Shown: one piece after another, positions 1-7,847 of the stretch | Layout: the number at the start of each line of letters is the position of its first letter | Numbering within the stretch: position 1 is the first letter of the stretch | From: Trueperaceae bacterium | Lineage (GTDB): Bacteria > Deinococcota > Deinococci > Deinococcales > Trueperaceae | Assembly (NCBI GenBank): GCA_029210865.1 | Contig: JARGGE010000015.1 | Span: forward strand, 1-18,635 | DNA length: 18,635 nt | Reading direction: 5' to 3' | Program-made: the position numbers and the translations under genes | The notes under the pieces: generated by a model | What the model was told of the DNA's origin: nothing | Seen by the model: the letters and a program-made list of their open reading frames with translations, nothing else | Databases searched by the model: none

Positions 1-938
1 GTGGGCACCCAGTTCGGTTGGAGCAACCAGGCGAAGTTGATCAGGTCCCAGATCACCCAGCTGCGCCCCGGGACCTCGCGGATCCCGCGCTGCGGGTAGA
101 GCGGGTTGCGGGTGTAGAGGTGGTGGAGGTAGTCGCCGATCGCCCCCTTCCCCTTGATCCAGGCCTCGATCTCGGGCAGCGACAGCCGCAGCTGCGCACC
201 CAGGTAGTACCCGGGCAGGTAGACGAGCGGCACGCCGCTTTCGAAGAGGAGCTGGGAGGCCGGCAGGTCCTGCTCGAGGTTGAAGGAGTAGTTGTACATG
301 CGCGCCCAGGTGGGGTACGCGGAGGTCCACACGACCACCATCCGGTCGGCGATGCGCGGCTCCATCAAGAGGGCCGAGGCGATGTTGGTGGTGGCGCCGA
401 TCGCCACGACGTAGAGCGGCCGGTCGGAGGGCGCCATCGCGCGCTCGACGATGAGCCGCGCGGCGTCGCTCTCGACCGCCTCGTCCTTGGCGGGCAGGTA
501 GCGGGGCGAGCCGCGGACGATGCGGTCGCCGAGGCCGGCGCCCATCAGCCGATCCACCTTGAGGATCTCCTGGTAGCTGCGATCCATGCCCTCGGCCCTC
601 CCGACGAACGGGACCTCGGACGGGTGCATGCCGGCGGCGCGCAGGCCGTCGACCCAACCCGCGAGCGGCGCGAGCTCGTCGGGGAGCGGGGTGCCCGCGT
701 CCTGGAGCGCCCGGGTGCGGATCAGGTCGTCGCGGTAGATGCCGAAGTCGTACGGCACCGCGGTGACGCCCTCGATGTCGAGTCGGTCGCGCGAGGTGAA
801 CGCCCAGGCGAGGGCGAACTGATCGTCGATCTCGTTGGCGGCGTCGGTGTCGATGACGACGCGCAGGCGGCCGGTCGGCGGCGCCAGCCGGCGCCGGCGC
901 TCGGCGGGGTCGATGGTCGGGAAGGTGGGAAGGGCCAT
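1..938 (-). CDS. Nucleoside hydrolase family protein (C-terminus beyond the window)
   Basis: Likely cleaves the N-glycosidic bond of a ribonucleoside, or a related riboside, to give base and free sugar in the cytoplasm. The N-terminus has the IUNH-type metal and ribose motif VVIDTDAANEIDDQFALAWA (residues 27-46), with the aspartates of DTD and DD in place; the usual DTDPG is DTDAA, as in the NEIDDQ subgroup. A central IGATTNIASAL segment and an NLEQDLPAS segment match the family's Asn and D-P-A region. About 312 codons are visible, near the usual length of 310-350, so little is missing. The ATG at 938 is preceded by AGGAGG (943-948) at good spacing. It is the last visible gene of the minus-strand operon, 68 nt after the SDR. 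The exact substrate cannot be read from the sequence. Confidence 0.82.
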   Translation of the reverse strand, partial: MALPTFPTIDPAERRRRLAPPTGRLRVVIDTDAANEIDDQFALAWAFTSRDRLDIEGVTAVPYDFGIYRDDLIRTRALQDAGTPLPDELAPLAGWVDGLRAAGMHPSEVPFVGRAEGMDRSYQEILKVDRLMGAGLGDRIVRGSPRYLPAKDEAVESDAARLIVERAMAPSDRPLYVVAIGATTNIASALLMEPRIADRMVVVWTSAYPTWARMYNYSFNLEQDLPASQLLFESGVPLVYLPGYYLGAQLRLSLPEIEAWIKGKGAIGDYLHHLYTRNPLYPQRGIREVPGRSWVIWDLINFAWLLQPNWVP

Positions 939-942
939 GGTG

Positions 943-948
943 CCTCCT
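943..948 (-). promoter_or_regulatory. Shine-Dalgarno AGGAGG of the nucleoside hydrolase gene
   Basis: A perfect AGGAGG on the minus strand, 4 nt before the ATG at 938. It fixes this start, and it is stronger than the ribosome sites of the upstream genes in the operon, which rely on overlap or coupling. Confidence 0.75.
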
Positions 949-1006
949 GGTCGCCGGGGCATCGGCGGAGATGGGGGCGACGTGGGGCGCGCGCGTCGCC
1001 GATGCG

Positions 1007-1777
1007 TCAGATGCGCAGGTACCCGCCGTCGATCGTCAGCGAGGTCCCGGTGAGGTACGAGGCGCGGTCGCACGCCAGGAAGACGATCGCCTCGGCGACC
1101 TCGTCCACCCGGCCCCAGCGCCGCAGCGGGATCTGGTCGCGGTAGCGCTCGCCGGCCTCGGTCCCGATGAGCGGGTCGTCGACCACGTTCATCTGGGTGT
1201 CGATGATGCCGGGGCAGACCGAGACCACGCGGACGCCGCTCGGGCCGAGCTCGTCGGCCAGCGAGGACGTGAGCAGCCGCACCGCCCCCTTCGAGGCGTT
1301 GTAGAGCGCGTAGCCGCCGGTGCCGCGCAGCCCGGCGATGCTCGCCAGCATGACGATCGCGCCGCGCCGCCGCGGCACCATCCGCCGCGCGGCGGCTTGG
1401 GCGGCGAACAGGACGCCCTTGAGGTTGACGTCCATGACGAAGGCGTAGTCGGACTCGGTGATCTCGAGCAGCGGTCGTTTCTGCAGCACCCCGGCGTTCG
1501 CCACCAGGACGTCGACGCCGCCGAAGGCCTCGGCGGCCTCGACCGCCGCCTCGAGGTTTGCGGGGTCGCGCACGTTGCAGCGGACGAAGCGGGCGCCGTG
1601 GCCGTGGCGCTCGGCGGCCTCGACGTGGGTGGGGCGCCCCCCCTCGCGGGGGTCCTCGCGCAGGTCGGCCACCACCACGTTCGCCCCCTCGCGGGCGCAG
1701 GCGAGGGCGATGGCGCGGCCGTTGCCGGACGCGCCGCCGGTGACGACGACCGTGCGCCCCGCCAGTTCGCCCGCCAT
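1007..1777 (-). CDS. Short-chain dehydrogenase/reductase (SDR), 256 aa
   Basis: A classical NAD(P)-dependent oxidoreductase of 256 aa, the normal family length. It shows the Rossmann motif TGGASGNG (13-20), an Asp at the end of beta-2 (VVVAD, residue 38) that suggests NAD rather than NADP, NAG (94-96), and the catalytic set Ser146, Tyr159 and Lys163 (YNASK). A PGIIDT segment (189-194) and a C-terminal TGTSLTIDGGY are typical. The ATG at 1777 was chosen because it lies 2 bp after the aldolase stop and the Rossmann fold begins at once. Its place between an aldolase and a nucleoside hydrolase suggests it oxidises or reduces a sugar or sugar fragment. That is inference; the SDR fold alone does not define the substrate. 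Confidence 0.9.
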   Translation of the reverse strand: MAGELAGRTVVVTGGASGNGRAIALACAREGANVVVADLREDPREGGRPTHVEAAERHGHGARFVRCNVRDPANLEAAVEAAEAFGGVDVLVANAGVLQKRPLLEITESDYAFVMDVNLKGVLFAAQAAARRMVPRRRGAIVMLASIAGLRGTGGYALYNASKGAVRLLTSSLADELGPSGVRVVSVCPGIIDTQMNVVDDPLIGTEAGERYRDQIPLRRWGRVDEVAEAIVFLACDRASYLTGTSLTIDGGYLRI

Positions 1778-1779
1778 CC

Positions 1780-2598
1780 TCACGCCTCCCCGTGCAGGCG
1801 GGCCCAGGCGGCCTCGGGGGCGGCGCCGTCGTGGACCAGCGCACGCAGCGCCGCCACCATCGCCACCGGTTCGCGCGCCGCCCAGACGTTGCGGCCGAGC
1901 GCGACCCCGCGCACCCCGGCGTCGAGCACCGTGCGGATGCGCGCGAACAGGCCGCGCGGGTCGGCGACGGGCCCGCCCATGACCACGATCGGCACCGAGA
2001 TCGCCGCCGCCACGTCGGCGAGCGGGCCGACGTCGTCGGGCAGCGCCACCTTGATCAGGTCGGCGCCCAGCTCGAAGGCCATGCGCGCGGCGTGGGCGAC
2101 GAGCGCGCCGTCGTGCTCGCGCGCCGGCGCGAGGTCGCCGCCCCACAGGACGGCCTCGACCATCACCGGTAGCGCGAGCGCGCGCGCCTCGTCGAGCAGC
2201 CCCGCGGTCGCGCGCAGCGCCGCGAGCTGGGCGTCGGGGTCGCGGCGGCCGTGCACCCACAGGCACTTGAGGCCACGCGCGCCGAGCGCCTTGGCGTGCG
2301 CCGCCGAGAAGAGCAGCGCGTGCTGCTCGAGCGCGCCGGCCTCGCCCGGGGTGGTGTCGGTGCCGTAGTAGTCGACGGTCATGAGCACCGGTAGCTGGGG
2401 CGCCACCGCGCGCGCCAGCCGCGCGCTGCCGGGGGCGGCGATGACGGCATCGGCCCCGGCGGCGGCGAGGTCGGCCAGCAGCGCGCCCGGTCGCTGCAGG
2501 CCGGCGACGTGGCCGGAGGTGAGCGCGTGGTCGAGCGCCACGATGACGCTGCGGCCGTCGGCGGCCAGGAACGGGGACGGGTCGGGGTCGAGGGTCAT
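1780..2598 (-). CDS. DhnA/LsrF-type class I aldolase, 272 aa
   Basis: A TIM-barrel class I aldolase of the DhnA-type fructose-bisphosphate aldolase/LsrF family. Visible signatures are ALDHALTSGH (21-30), the Schiff-base lysine in ADLIKVALPDD (Lys183), VVMGGP (205-210) and the phosphate-binding loop GVALGRNVWA (231-240). Family members cleave or form phosphorylated ketoses, make ADH precursors of aromatic acids, or act as the LsrF thiolase on phosphorylated autoinducer-2. The retained GRN loop suggests a phosphorylated substrate. The ATG at 2598 overlaps the stop of the upstream isomerase-fold gene by 4 bp (ATGA), so translation is coupled. The SDR follows 2 bp after. The substrate is not known. 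Confidence 0.82.
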   Translation of the reverse strand: MTLDPDPSPFLAADGRSVIVALDHALTSGHVAGLQRPGALLADLAAAGADAVIAAPGSARLARAVAPQLPVLMTVDYYGTDTTPGEAGALEQHALLFSAAHAKALGARGLKCLWVHGRRDPDAQLAALRATAGLLDEARALALPVMVEAVLWGGDLAPAREHDGALVAHAARMAFELGADLIKVALPDDVGPLADVAAAISVPIVVMGGPVADPRGLFARIRTVLDAGVRGVALGRNVWAAREPVAMVAALRALVHDGAAPEAAWARLHGEA

Positions 2599-4133
2599 GG
2601 CGCGTCCTCCAGGGGCAGCGGTTCGGGGCGGTAGCGGCGGGGGCGCACGAGCCGGGCGCCCATCCAGACGGCGGCGCCGCGCAGCGACGCCGCGTGGTGG
2701 CCGGTGACCACGACCAGGTGGTGCTCGACCCCCTCGTGGAGCAGCGTCTGGACGACGTCCCCCACGGTGAGCGGCCCGTCGGGGCCGCGGAAGCGGCCGA
2801 GCCAACCGCGGCTGCCGTCGAAGCCAGGGTGCGGCGTGTCGACCACGTCGGCGTCGAGCGCGAGCCAGGCGGCGCCGTCGCGGCCCACCCGGAGCACGGT
2901 CACCGGGCCGAGGCGGAAGCGCAGGTCGGCGACCGCGCCCATGCGGGGGTCGCCGCCGCGGGACAGCGTGGTGTGCTCGGTCCAGCGCACGCCGTCCGCG
3001 TCGGCGAGGTCGAGCGGGCCGCCGCCGCAGTGCCAGGTGAGCAGCGCGTCGTGGTCCAGGTCGACGTCGTTGACGTCGAGCAGCGTCGCGCCGGGCGGGC
3101 GCGCGCCCTCGGGCGTGGGCGCGCCCTCGGGCGCGGGCCAGGCGGCGGCCCGTGCGGCCAGCATCGAGAGCGCGCCGCCGACGTCGCCCTCGGCGGCCAC
3201 CGGGACGCCGCGCGCCTCGTCGAGCCAGCTGAACGCGAGGCCCGGGTGCAGCCCCATCCGCGCCTGGAACTCGGGCCAGTCGCGCACGGCGAGCGCGTCG
3301 TAGCCGCCGGTGCGCGCCAGGTCGGCGAGCGCCAGGTAGACGGCGACGTTGGCCCGCAGGTCGGCGTCGGGCAGCTCGACGCGGCCGCGGGCGGCCGCGG
3401 TCACGTCGGCGATCGCCCGCGCCATGCGCTCGGGATCGCCGCCGGCCGGGACGCCGTCGCGCCAGGCGATCGCGGATTCGATCACGGGCCCGAGGTCCTC
3501 GTCGACGACGCGCGCGCCGGTCCGTCGGGCGACGGCGCCGGGGTCGGCCGCGACGTTCAGGAAGGTCGGGGCGACCCCGCCGACCAGCGCGACGCGCGCG
3601 CGGGCGAGGCGGCGCGCGATCCGGACCGCGTCGAGCACGCGGGCGAGCCGCTCCTCGAACAGCGGGTTGCCGGCGTCCCCGAAGCACCAGCCGAAGGGCC
3701 CGGCGCGGTCGGCCAGCGCCGTGCGCAGCACGCCGGCGTGCAGGTGCATGGCCACGAAGCCGTTGAGCGGGATCGGCCCGCGGCGCCGCGGTTCGTCGGG
3801 CGCCCAGAGGCAGAGCCGCAGGCCGGCCTCCACGAACGGGACCACCACGTCGCCCATCGTGAAGGCGGCGGACTGGAGCACCACCAGGTCGACGCCCTGG
3901 GCGGCGAGGTCGGCGGCGGCGCGCTCGGCGTCGGCGCGATCGACCATGGGCGCCTCGAGGGCGATCAGGCGGCCGCCGCGGGCGGCGACGCGGTCCTCGA
4001 GCGTCCGTCGCGAGCGCTCGACCACGGCGTGGTCGGCCGCCTCGTAGCTCGGCAGGCCCCCTGGGGCGTAGGCGACGAGGAAGGCGTCGGTGCGGTCCGT
4101 CGCGTCGGTGGTCGGGCGTTCACGGTCCGGCAT
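2595..4133 (-). CDS. L-fucose/L-arabinose isomerase-fold protein, 512 aa
   Basis: Resembles the COG2407 group of sugar isomerases (FucI/AraA-like), which interconvert aldoses and ketoses with a divalent metal. Residues 15-230 form the Rossmann-like N-terminal part, with segments such as VDLVVLQSAAFTMGD and PLNGFVAMHLHAGVL. Likely active-site elements are VRDWPEFQ (283-290), PVAAEGDVGGAL (311-322, Glu315 as metal ligand), LLDVNDVD (351-358) and TWHCGGG (366-372, His368). A His-rich C-terminus (LLHEGVEHHLVVVTGHH, 464-480) is present. It is the first gene of the operon. The ATG at 4133 follows a GGGGGAG purine run. It could also be a non-isomerase member of this fold; the assignment rests on motif pattern, not alignment. 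Confidence 0.72.
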   Translation of the reverse strand: MPDRERPTTDATDRTDAFLVAYAPGGLPSYEAADHAVVERSRRTLEDRVAARGGRLIALEAPMVDRADAERAAADLAAQGVDLVVLQSAAFTMGDVVVPFVEAGLRLCLWAPDEPRRRGPIPLNGFVAMHLHAGVLRTALADRAGPFGWCFGDAGNPLFEERLARVLDAVRIARRLARARVALVGGVAPTFLNVAADPGAVARRTGARVVDEDLGPVIESAIAWRDGVPAGGDPERMARAIADVTAAARGRVELPDADLRANVAVYLALADLARTGGYDALAVRDWPEFQARMGLHPGLAFSWLDEARGVPVAAEGDVGGALSMLAARAAAWPAPEGAPTPEGARPPGATLLDVNDVDLDHDALLTWHCGGGPLDLADADGVRWTEHTTLSRGGDPRMGAVADLRFRLGPVTVLRVGRDGAAWLALDADVVDTPHPGFDGSRGWLGRFRGPDGPLTVGDVVQTLLHEGVEHHLVVVTGHHAASLRGAAVWMGARLVRPRRYRPEPLPLEDAP

Positions 4134-4217
4134 GGCTCCCCCCGGTCGGCGCCCGAGTGGGGCGCGCCTGCGTCTGGACGCGCGGTGGCGCGTCGCTCGG
4201 CCGGTCGATGGGGGGAG

Positions 4218-4245
4218 GCTATAACGTCATGACATTTGCACGCAA
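4218..4245 (-). promoter_or_regulatory. Promoter of the isomerase-aldolase-SDR-hydrolase operon, with palindromic operator
   Basis: On the minus strand TTGCGT (4240-4245) and TATAGC (4218-4223) are separated by 16 nt, a plausible -35/-10 pair about 85 nt upstream of the ATG at 4133. The spacer contains the perfect palindrome GTCATGAC (4226-4233). The GT-N4-AC pattern recalls sites of GntR-type repressors (HutC class), and a bound repressor there would block polymerase. No regulator gene is visible nearby. The boxes are seen; the regulator class is inference. Confidence 0.5.
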
Positions 4246-4260
4246 GCGCGCGGGGGTCGC

Positions 4261-4299
4261 CGGGCCGCGGTCGGCCCGCTCGAGCGTCCGGGCACCCGG
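4261..4299. terminator. Two short GC-rich stem-loops downstream of the DUF5615 toxin gene
   Basis: CGGGCC (4261-4266) pairs with GGCCCG (4273-4278) across a 6-nt loop, and CCGGG (4288-4292) pairs with CCCGG (4295-4299). They lie between the toxin stop (4425) and the next operon's promoter. No T-run follows, so termination is only possible. The whole 291-nt gap 4134-4424 otherwise shows no supportable gene on either strand. Confidence 0.25.
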
Positions 4300-4424
4300 G
4301 GAGGGTCCGCCTGCGCATCCGCCTCGGCCACGGCGACGGCACGTTCCCGATCGACGCGCAAGACGGGGCCGCGGTCGTGGGCACCGGGGAGCCGTGCGGC
4401 GAGACGGGGGCTGACGGGCGTCGC

Positions 4425-4784
4425 TCACGGGAAGTCGACGAACCCGACGCCCGGATGGTGGCCCGCGTACCTCGCGGCCCACGCGGCGAGGGCGTGCGCG
4501 ATCCGTTCCGGGTGGGTGTTGGGCGCGCTGCGCGGTACGAGCAGCACGCCGTGGTGCGGCACGTTCGTGGCGAACGCTCGGTGCGTGAGCGCGATGAAGT
4601 CGTCGCGGTTCCGGGTGACCAGGACGCGCGCTTCGGACGCGGCGAAGCGGAGCTGGTCCTCGTCCGAGAACCCGGTGCGTCCGATGTCGTGCACGCTGAC
4701 GACGTCGAGCCCGAGCGATCGCGCGATGGCGGCGACCTTCGGTGGCAGGTCTTCGTCGAGCAGGAAGCGCACGTCGTTCGGCAC
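4425..4784 (-). CDS. DUF5615 PIN-like toxin, 119 aa
   Basis: A PIN-like (Mut7-C-related) protein expected to act as an RNase toxin. It starts with the acidic motif RFLLDEDLPP (6-15), then VVSVHDIG, a second acidic patch FSDEDQL (39-45), and the TRNRDDF motif (57-63) that corresponds to the TxNxxDF signature of the family. A GVLLVPR strand follows. The length of 119 aa is normal. The start is GTG at 4784, only 3 bp after the stop of the DUF433 antitoxin gene, so the two are translated together. Acidic residues Asp10, Asp12, Asp43, Asp61 and Asp62 are candidates for the metal site. Function follows from family and context; activity cannot be judged. Confidence 0.82.
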   Translation of the reverse strand: MPNDVRFLLDEDLPPKVAAIARSLGLDVVSVHDIGRTGFSDEDQLRFAASEARVLVTRNRDDFIALTHRAFATNVPHHGVLLVPRSAPNTHPERIAHALAAWAARYAGHHPGVGFVDFP

Positions 4785-4787
4785 GGT

Positions 4788-5228
4788 TCAGGTGGGCCGC
4801 GGTACCGCGAACGGCAACTCGCGTCGCAACCGTTCGGCGGTCCAAGCCTCTTCGCGGGCGAGGCGGCGGTCGACGTCGTCCAGGTACAGCAGGTAGTAGC
4901 CGATCGCTGCCCTCACCTGGAGCTCGGTCAACCAGGGGAACGCTTCGGTCGTTCGGGCGAGGTCCTCGTCCGCGTCCTTCCAAGCAGCCACGACCTCCCA
5001 GACCTCGAGCGCCGTGCCGGCGACGACGGCACGGCGACCCGTGGCGCCGTCGACGAAGGCCACGCCCGGGGCGCGGCGTTGCCGGAGCGCTTCGTCGAGC
5101 AACTCGGTCGTCAGCGCGGACCAGGTGCTGCCGCGAAGGTCCGCTTCGCGCTGGACGGCCTCGGCGAGCGCGCTGGGCAGACGGAGGCCGCGGGCGGTGG
5201 AGCGGGGCTTGGGTGTACGTGCACACAT
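4788..5228 (-). CDS. DUF433-type antitoxin (VapB45-like), 146 aa
   Basis: Antitoxin partner of the DUF5615 protein. The N-terminal part (RGLRLPSALAEAVQREAD, 13-30) looks like a ribbon-helix-helix or similar DNA-binding segment, followed by a helical stretch to about residue 52. The C-terminal DUF433 domain carries GRRAVVAGTALEVWEVV (64-80) and FPWLTELQVRAAIGYYLLY (97-115), the usual 'G-x-x-V-V-x-G-T ... P-x-L-T-x-x-Q-V' pattern. The ATG at 5228 is preferred because it sits 6 nt after a TACGAT box, giving a leaderless or nearly leaderless message; no Shine-Dalgarno is seen. Likely autoregulated through the GTGCAC repeats at the start codon. Confidence 0.8.
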   Translation of the reverse strand: MCARTPKPRSTARGLRLPSALAEAVQREADLRGSTWSALTTELLDEALRQRRAPGVAFVDGATGRRAVVAGTALEVWEVVAAWKDADEDLARTTEAFPWLTELQVRAAIGYYLLYLDDVDRRLAREEAWTAERLRRELPFAVPRPT

Positions 5229-5240
5229 GTGCACATCGTA
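5219..5240 (-). promoter_or_regulatory. Leaderless -10 box and GTGCAC direct repeats at the DUF433 antitoxin start
   Basis: The minus strand has TACGAT (5235-5240), a TANNNT-type -10, exactly 6 nt before the A of ATG (5228). Two copies of the self-complementary hexamer GTGCAC (5219-5224 and 5229-5234), 10 bp apart, flank the start codon; ATGTGCACAT is a 10-bp palindrome. One DNA turn between copies is what a ribbon-helix-helix autoregulator would need. The sequence is seen; the role is inferred. Confidence 0.45.
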
Positions 5241-5310
5241 GCACGTCTCGCGGATGGGCACCCGGGCGTGCCACCGTGGCTCGCCCGCCTGGCCGGCTCC
5301 GTTCCCCCGC

Positions 5311-5823
5311 TCAGTACCCCGCCTGCCAGCGCTCGAGCTTGCGCGGCAGGTCGAGCAGCCCGAGGACGTCGGCGACCGAGAAGCGCTCCTCGTCGCCCAC
5401 CACCACGGTGGTGGGCACGCCGGCGCCCGCGGTCTGGACGACGCGGAGGACGCAGACCGCGTCGCTGGGGCGGAGCCCGCCGGCGGCCACGATGCGGTGG
5501 TGGAGGCGCGAGAAGGGCTCGTAGAAGGGGACGTCCACCGCACGGATCGGCTCCGGACCGCCGCCGCAGTCGACGGTCGCCGTCACCCGCGCGGCTCGGC
5601 CGGCGTCGTCGTCGAGCACCAGCACCTGCACGGGGACGGCGCGGTCGACCGGGTCGACGTGGAAGGTCCAGGCCTCGCGCGGGAGCGATTGGACGTAGTA
5701 CGCCTTCGACACCACCGGTGCGGCTACCTGCACCGGCTCGCCCGCCGCCGGGAAGAGCGGCGCGTGCGCCCAGGCCGTGCCGAGCAGCGCGAGGGCGATC
5801 GCAGCGAGGAGGCGTCGATGCAT
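5311..5823 (-). CDS. Small secreted protein of unknown function, 170 aa
   Basis: I do not recognise a named family. The N-terminus is a clear signal peptide: MHRR, a hydrophobic core LLAAIALALLGTA, then AWAHA as a likely cleavage site near residue 20. The mature part includes SKAYYVQSLP, VDRAVPVQVLVLDDDAG and a pair of cysteines (in VDCGGG and AVCVLRV) that could form a disulfide; it looks like an all-beta extracellular or periplasmic domain with a short helical tail rich in Leu and Arg. The ATG at 5823 was chosen because the signal peptide begins there; upstream in-frame residues are Arg/Pro-rich and atypical. TACACC ends 6 nt before the ATG, a weak leaderless-type -10. It is divergent from phnD; whether they share regulation is unknown. 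Confidence 0.6.
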   Translation of the reverse strand: MHRRLLAAIALALLGTAWAHAPLFPAAGEPVQVAAPVVSKAYYVQSLPREAWTFHVDPVDRAVPVQVLVLDDDAGRAARVTATVDCGGGPEPIRAVDVPFYEPFSRLHHRIVAAGGLRPSDAVCVLRVVQTAGAGVPTTVVVGDEERFSVADVLGLLDLPRKLERWQAGY

Positions 5824-5896
5824 GGAGCAGGTGTACGGCGTCCGTGGATGAGGAACCGTGGGCTGGGGGCCGGTCGGCGCTCGGGCGCATCCGCTC

Positions 5897-5930
5897 TTCT
5901 GACCGGTCGCTGACATGCGGCCCGTAGCTT
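5897..5930 (+). promoter_or_regulatory. Possible Pho-box-like direct repeat and -10 upstream of phnD
   Basis: TTCTGAC (5897-5903), 4 nt, then CGCTGAC (5908-5914): two 7-mers with an 11-bp period, the layout of PhoB/PhoP boxes. Ten nt downstream is TAGCTT (5925-5930), a TANNNT -10, as in PhoB-activated promoters where the box replaces the -35. The leader to the phnD ATG would be about 50 nt. The match is to layout more than to the E. coli consensus. Confidence 0.35.
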
Positions 5931-5987
5931 CGGGGAGAGCCGGCGGTCGTTCCAGCGGCGGTCGCCCACCCCGCATCGGAGGTCACC

Positions 5988-6953
5988 ATGAAGAACCGTC
6001 TGCGCACCCTGCTCCTCGCGATCGCCGCGCTCGCCACCCTCGGCTTCGGCACGGCCCAGGCGGACTGCCCGCGCGGCACCCTCGCCGACCGCTTCTGCGA
6101 CGTCGACGGCGACCTGCTCGCCGACGTCCCCACCGACCCGGCCGACTTCGTCGACCCCGACACGCTGATCTTCGCGTACACCCCCGTCGAGGACCCGGCC
6201 GTCTACCGCGACGTGTGGGCCGGCTTCATCGAGCACATGGAGGCGGTGACCGGCAAGTCGGTGCAGTTCTTCGCCGTCGACTCCAACGCCGCGCAGCTCG
6301 AGGCGATGCGCGCCGGACGCCTGCACGTCGCCGGGTTCAACACGGGCAGCGTGCCGTTCGCGGTCAACACCGCCGGCTTCCGCCCGTTCGCGATGATGGC
6401 CGCCGCCGACGGGTCGTTCGGCTACGAGATGGAGATCATCGTGCCGGCCGACAGCGACATCGAGTCGCCGGCAGACCTCGCCGGGCGCGCCGTCGCCTTC
6501 ACCGCGCCCACGTCGAACTCGGGCTTCAAGGCGCCCAGCGCCCTCCTCGAGAGCGAGTTCGGCCTGGTCGCGGAACGCGACTTCACGACCAGCTTCTCCG
6601 GCGGTCACGACGCCTCGATCCTCGGCGTCGCCAACAAGGACTACGAGGCTGCCGCCATCGCGAACTCGGTCAAGACGCGCATGATCGAGCGCGAGGTCTT
6701 CGACCCGGCCGACGTCCGCGTGATCTACTCCTCGCAGACCTTCCCGACCACCGCGTACGGCACCGTCTTCGACCTCGACCCCGAGCTGGCCGCCAAGGTC
6801 CAGGAAGCGTTCTCCAGCTTCGAGTGGGCCGGCAGCGCGCTCGAGGCCGAGTTCAGCCAGAGCGGCGAGGCGCAGTTCATCCCGATCACGTACCTCGAGT
6901 ACTGGGCGGTCATCCGGCAGATCGACGAGGCCAACGGCGTCGTCTACGAGTAA
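5988..6953 (+). CDS. phnD: Phosphonate/phosphite ABC transporter substrate-binding protein
   Basis: Periplasmic binding protein of a phosphonate/phosphite importer, 321 aa. A signal peptide (1-25, GTAQA before Asp26) is followed by two cysteines (27 and 37) in a short Asp-rich segment that probably form a disulfide. Family marks are FAYTPVEDPAVY (62-73), the anion-binding TSNSGFKAP (175-183; TSxSG in PhnD/PtxB proteins), FSGGHDASILGV (203-214, His207) and a C-terminal FIPITYLEYWAVIRQIDEAN (297-316). The ATG at 5988 follows GGAGGT with 4-nt spacing. It is first in phnD-phnC-phnE-phnE and is separated from phnC by a strong hairpin, which may keep its dose above the membrane parts. PhnD, PtxB and HtxB types cannot be told apart by eye, so phosphite or hypophosphite is as possible as a phosphonate. 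Confidence 0.92.
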   Translation: MKNRLRTLLLAIAALATLGFGTAQADCPRGTLADRFCDVDGDLLADVPTDPADFVDPDTLIFAYTPVEDPAVYRDVWAGFIEHMEAVTGKSVQFFAVDSNAAQLEAMRAGRLHVAGFNTGSVPFAVNTAGFRPFAMMAAADGSFGYEMEIIVPADSDIESPADLAGRAVAFTAPTSNSGFKAPSALLESEFGLVAERDFTTSFSGGHDASILGVANKDYEAAAIANSVKTRMIEREVFDPADVRVIYSSQTFPTTAYGTVFDLDPELAAKVQEAFSSFEWAGSALEAEFSQSGEAQFIPITYLEYWAVIRQIDEANGVVYE

Positions 6954-6969
6954 CTGGCCCGATCCGTCG

Positions 6970-7004
6970 GCGCGTCCGACCCGCTCCGTGCGGGCCGGAC
7001 GCGC
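6970..7004 (+). terminator. Stem-loop between phnD and phnC (attenuator or mRNA-stabilising hairpin)
   Basis: GCGCGTCCG (6970-6978) pairs perfectly with CGGACGCGC (6996-7004); after one A-C mismatch, CCCGC (6980-6984) pairs with GCGGG (6990-6994) around a 5-nt loop. This gives 14 GC-rich pairs in the 87-nt gap after the phnD stop. No U-tract follows, so partial termination or protection of the phnD message from 3' decay is more likely than full termination. Confidence 0.6.
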
Positions 7005-7040
7005 GCTCGTACCCGCCCCCACGCATCGACCGAGGAAGGC

Positions 7041-7843
<803 letters not shown>

Positions 7844-7847
<4 letters not shown>

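Noticed and set aside
18..1145. Long + strand open frame opposite the nucleoside hydrolase
   Set aside because: High GC leaves antisense frames open. Its residues are Arg/Gly/Val-rich with no motif, while the minus strand shows clear hydrolase motifs and a Shine-Dalgarno.
2694..4232. 512-codon + strand open frame opposite the isomerase-fold gene
   Set aside because: Exact shadow of the 512-aa minus-strand gene; low-complexity composition and no recognisable domain.
4236..5927. 563-codon + strand frame with a GHGDGTFPIDAQDG segment resembling an FG-GAP repeat
   Set aside because: Only one loose match, in a frame antisense to the toxin-antitoxin genes; the rest is Arg/Pro-rich shadow.
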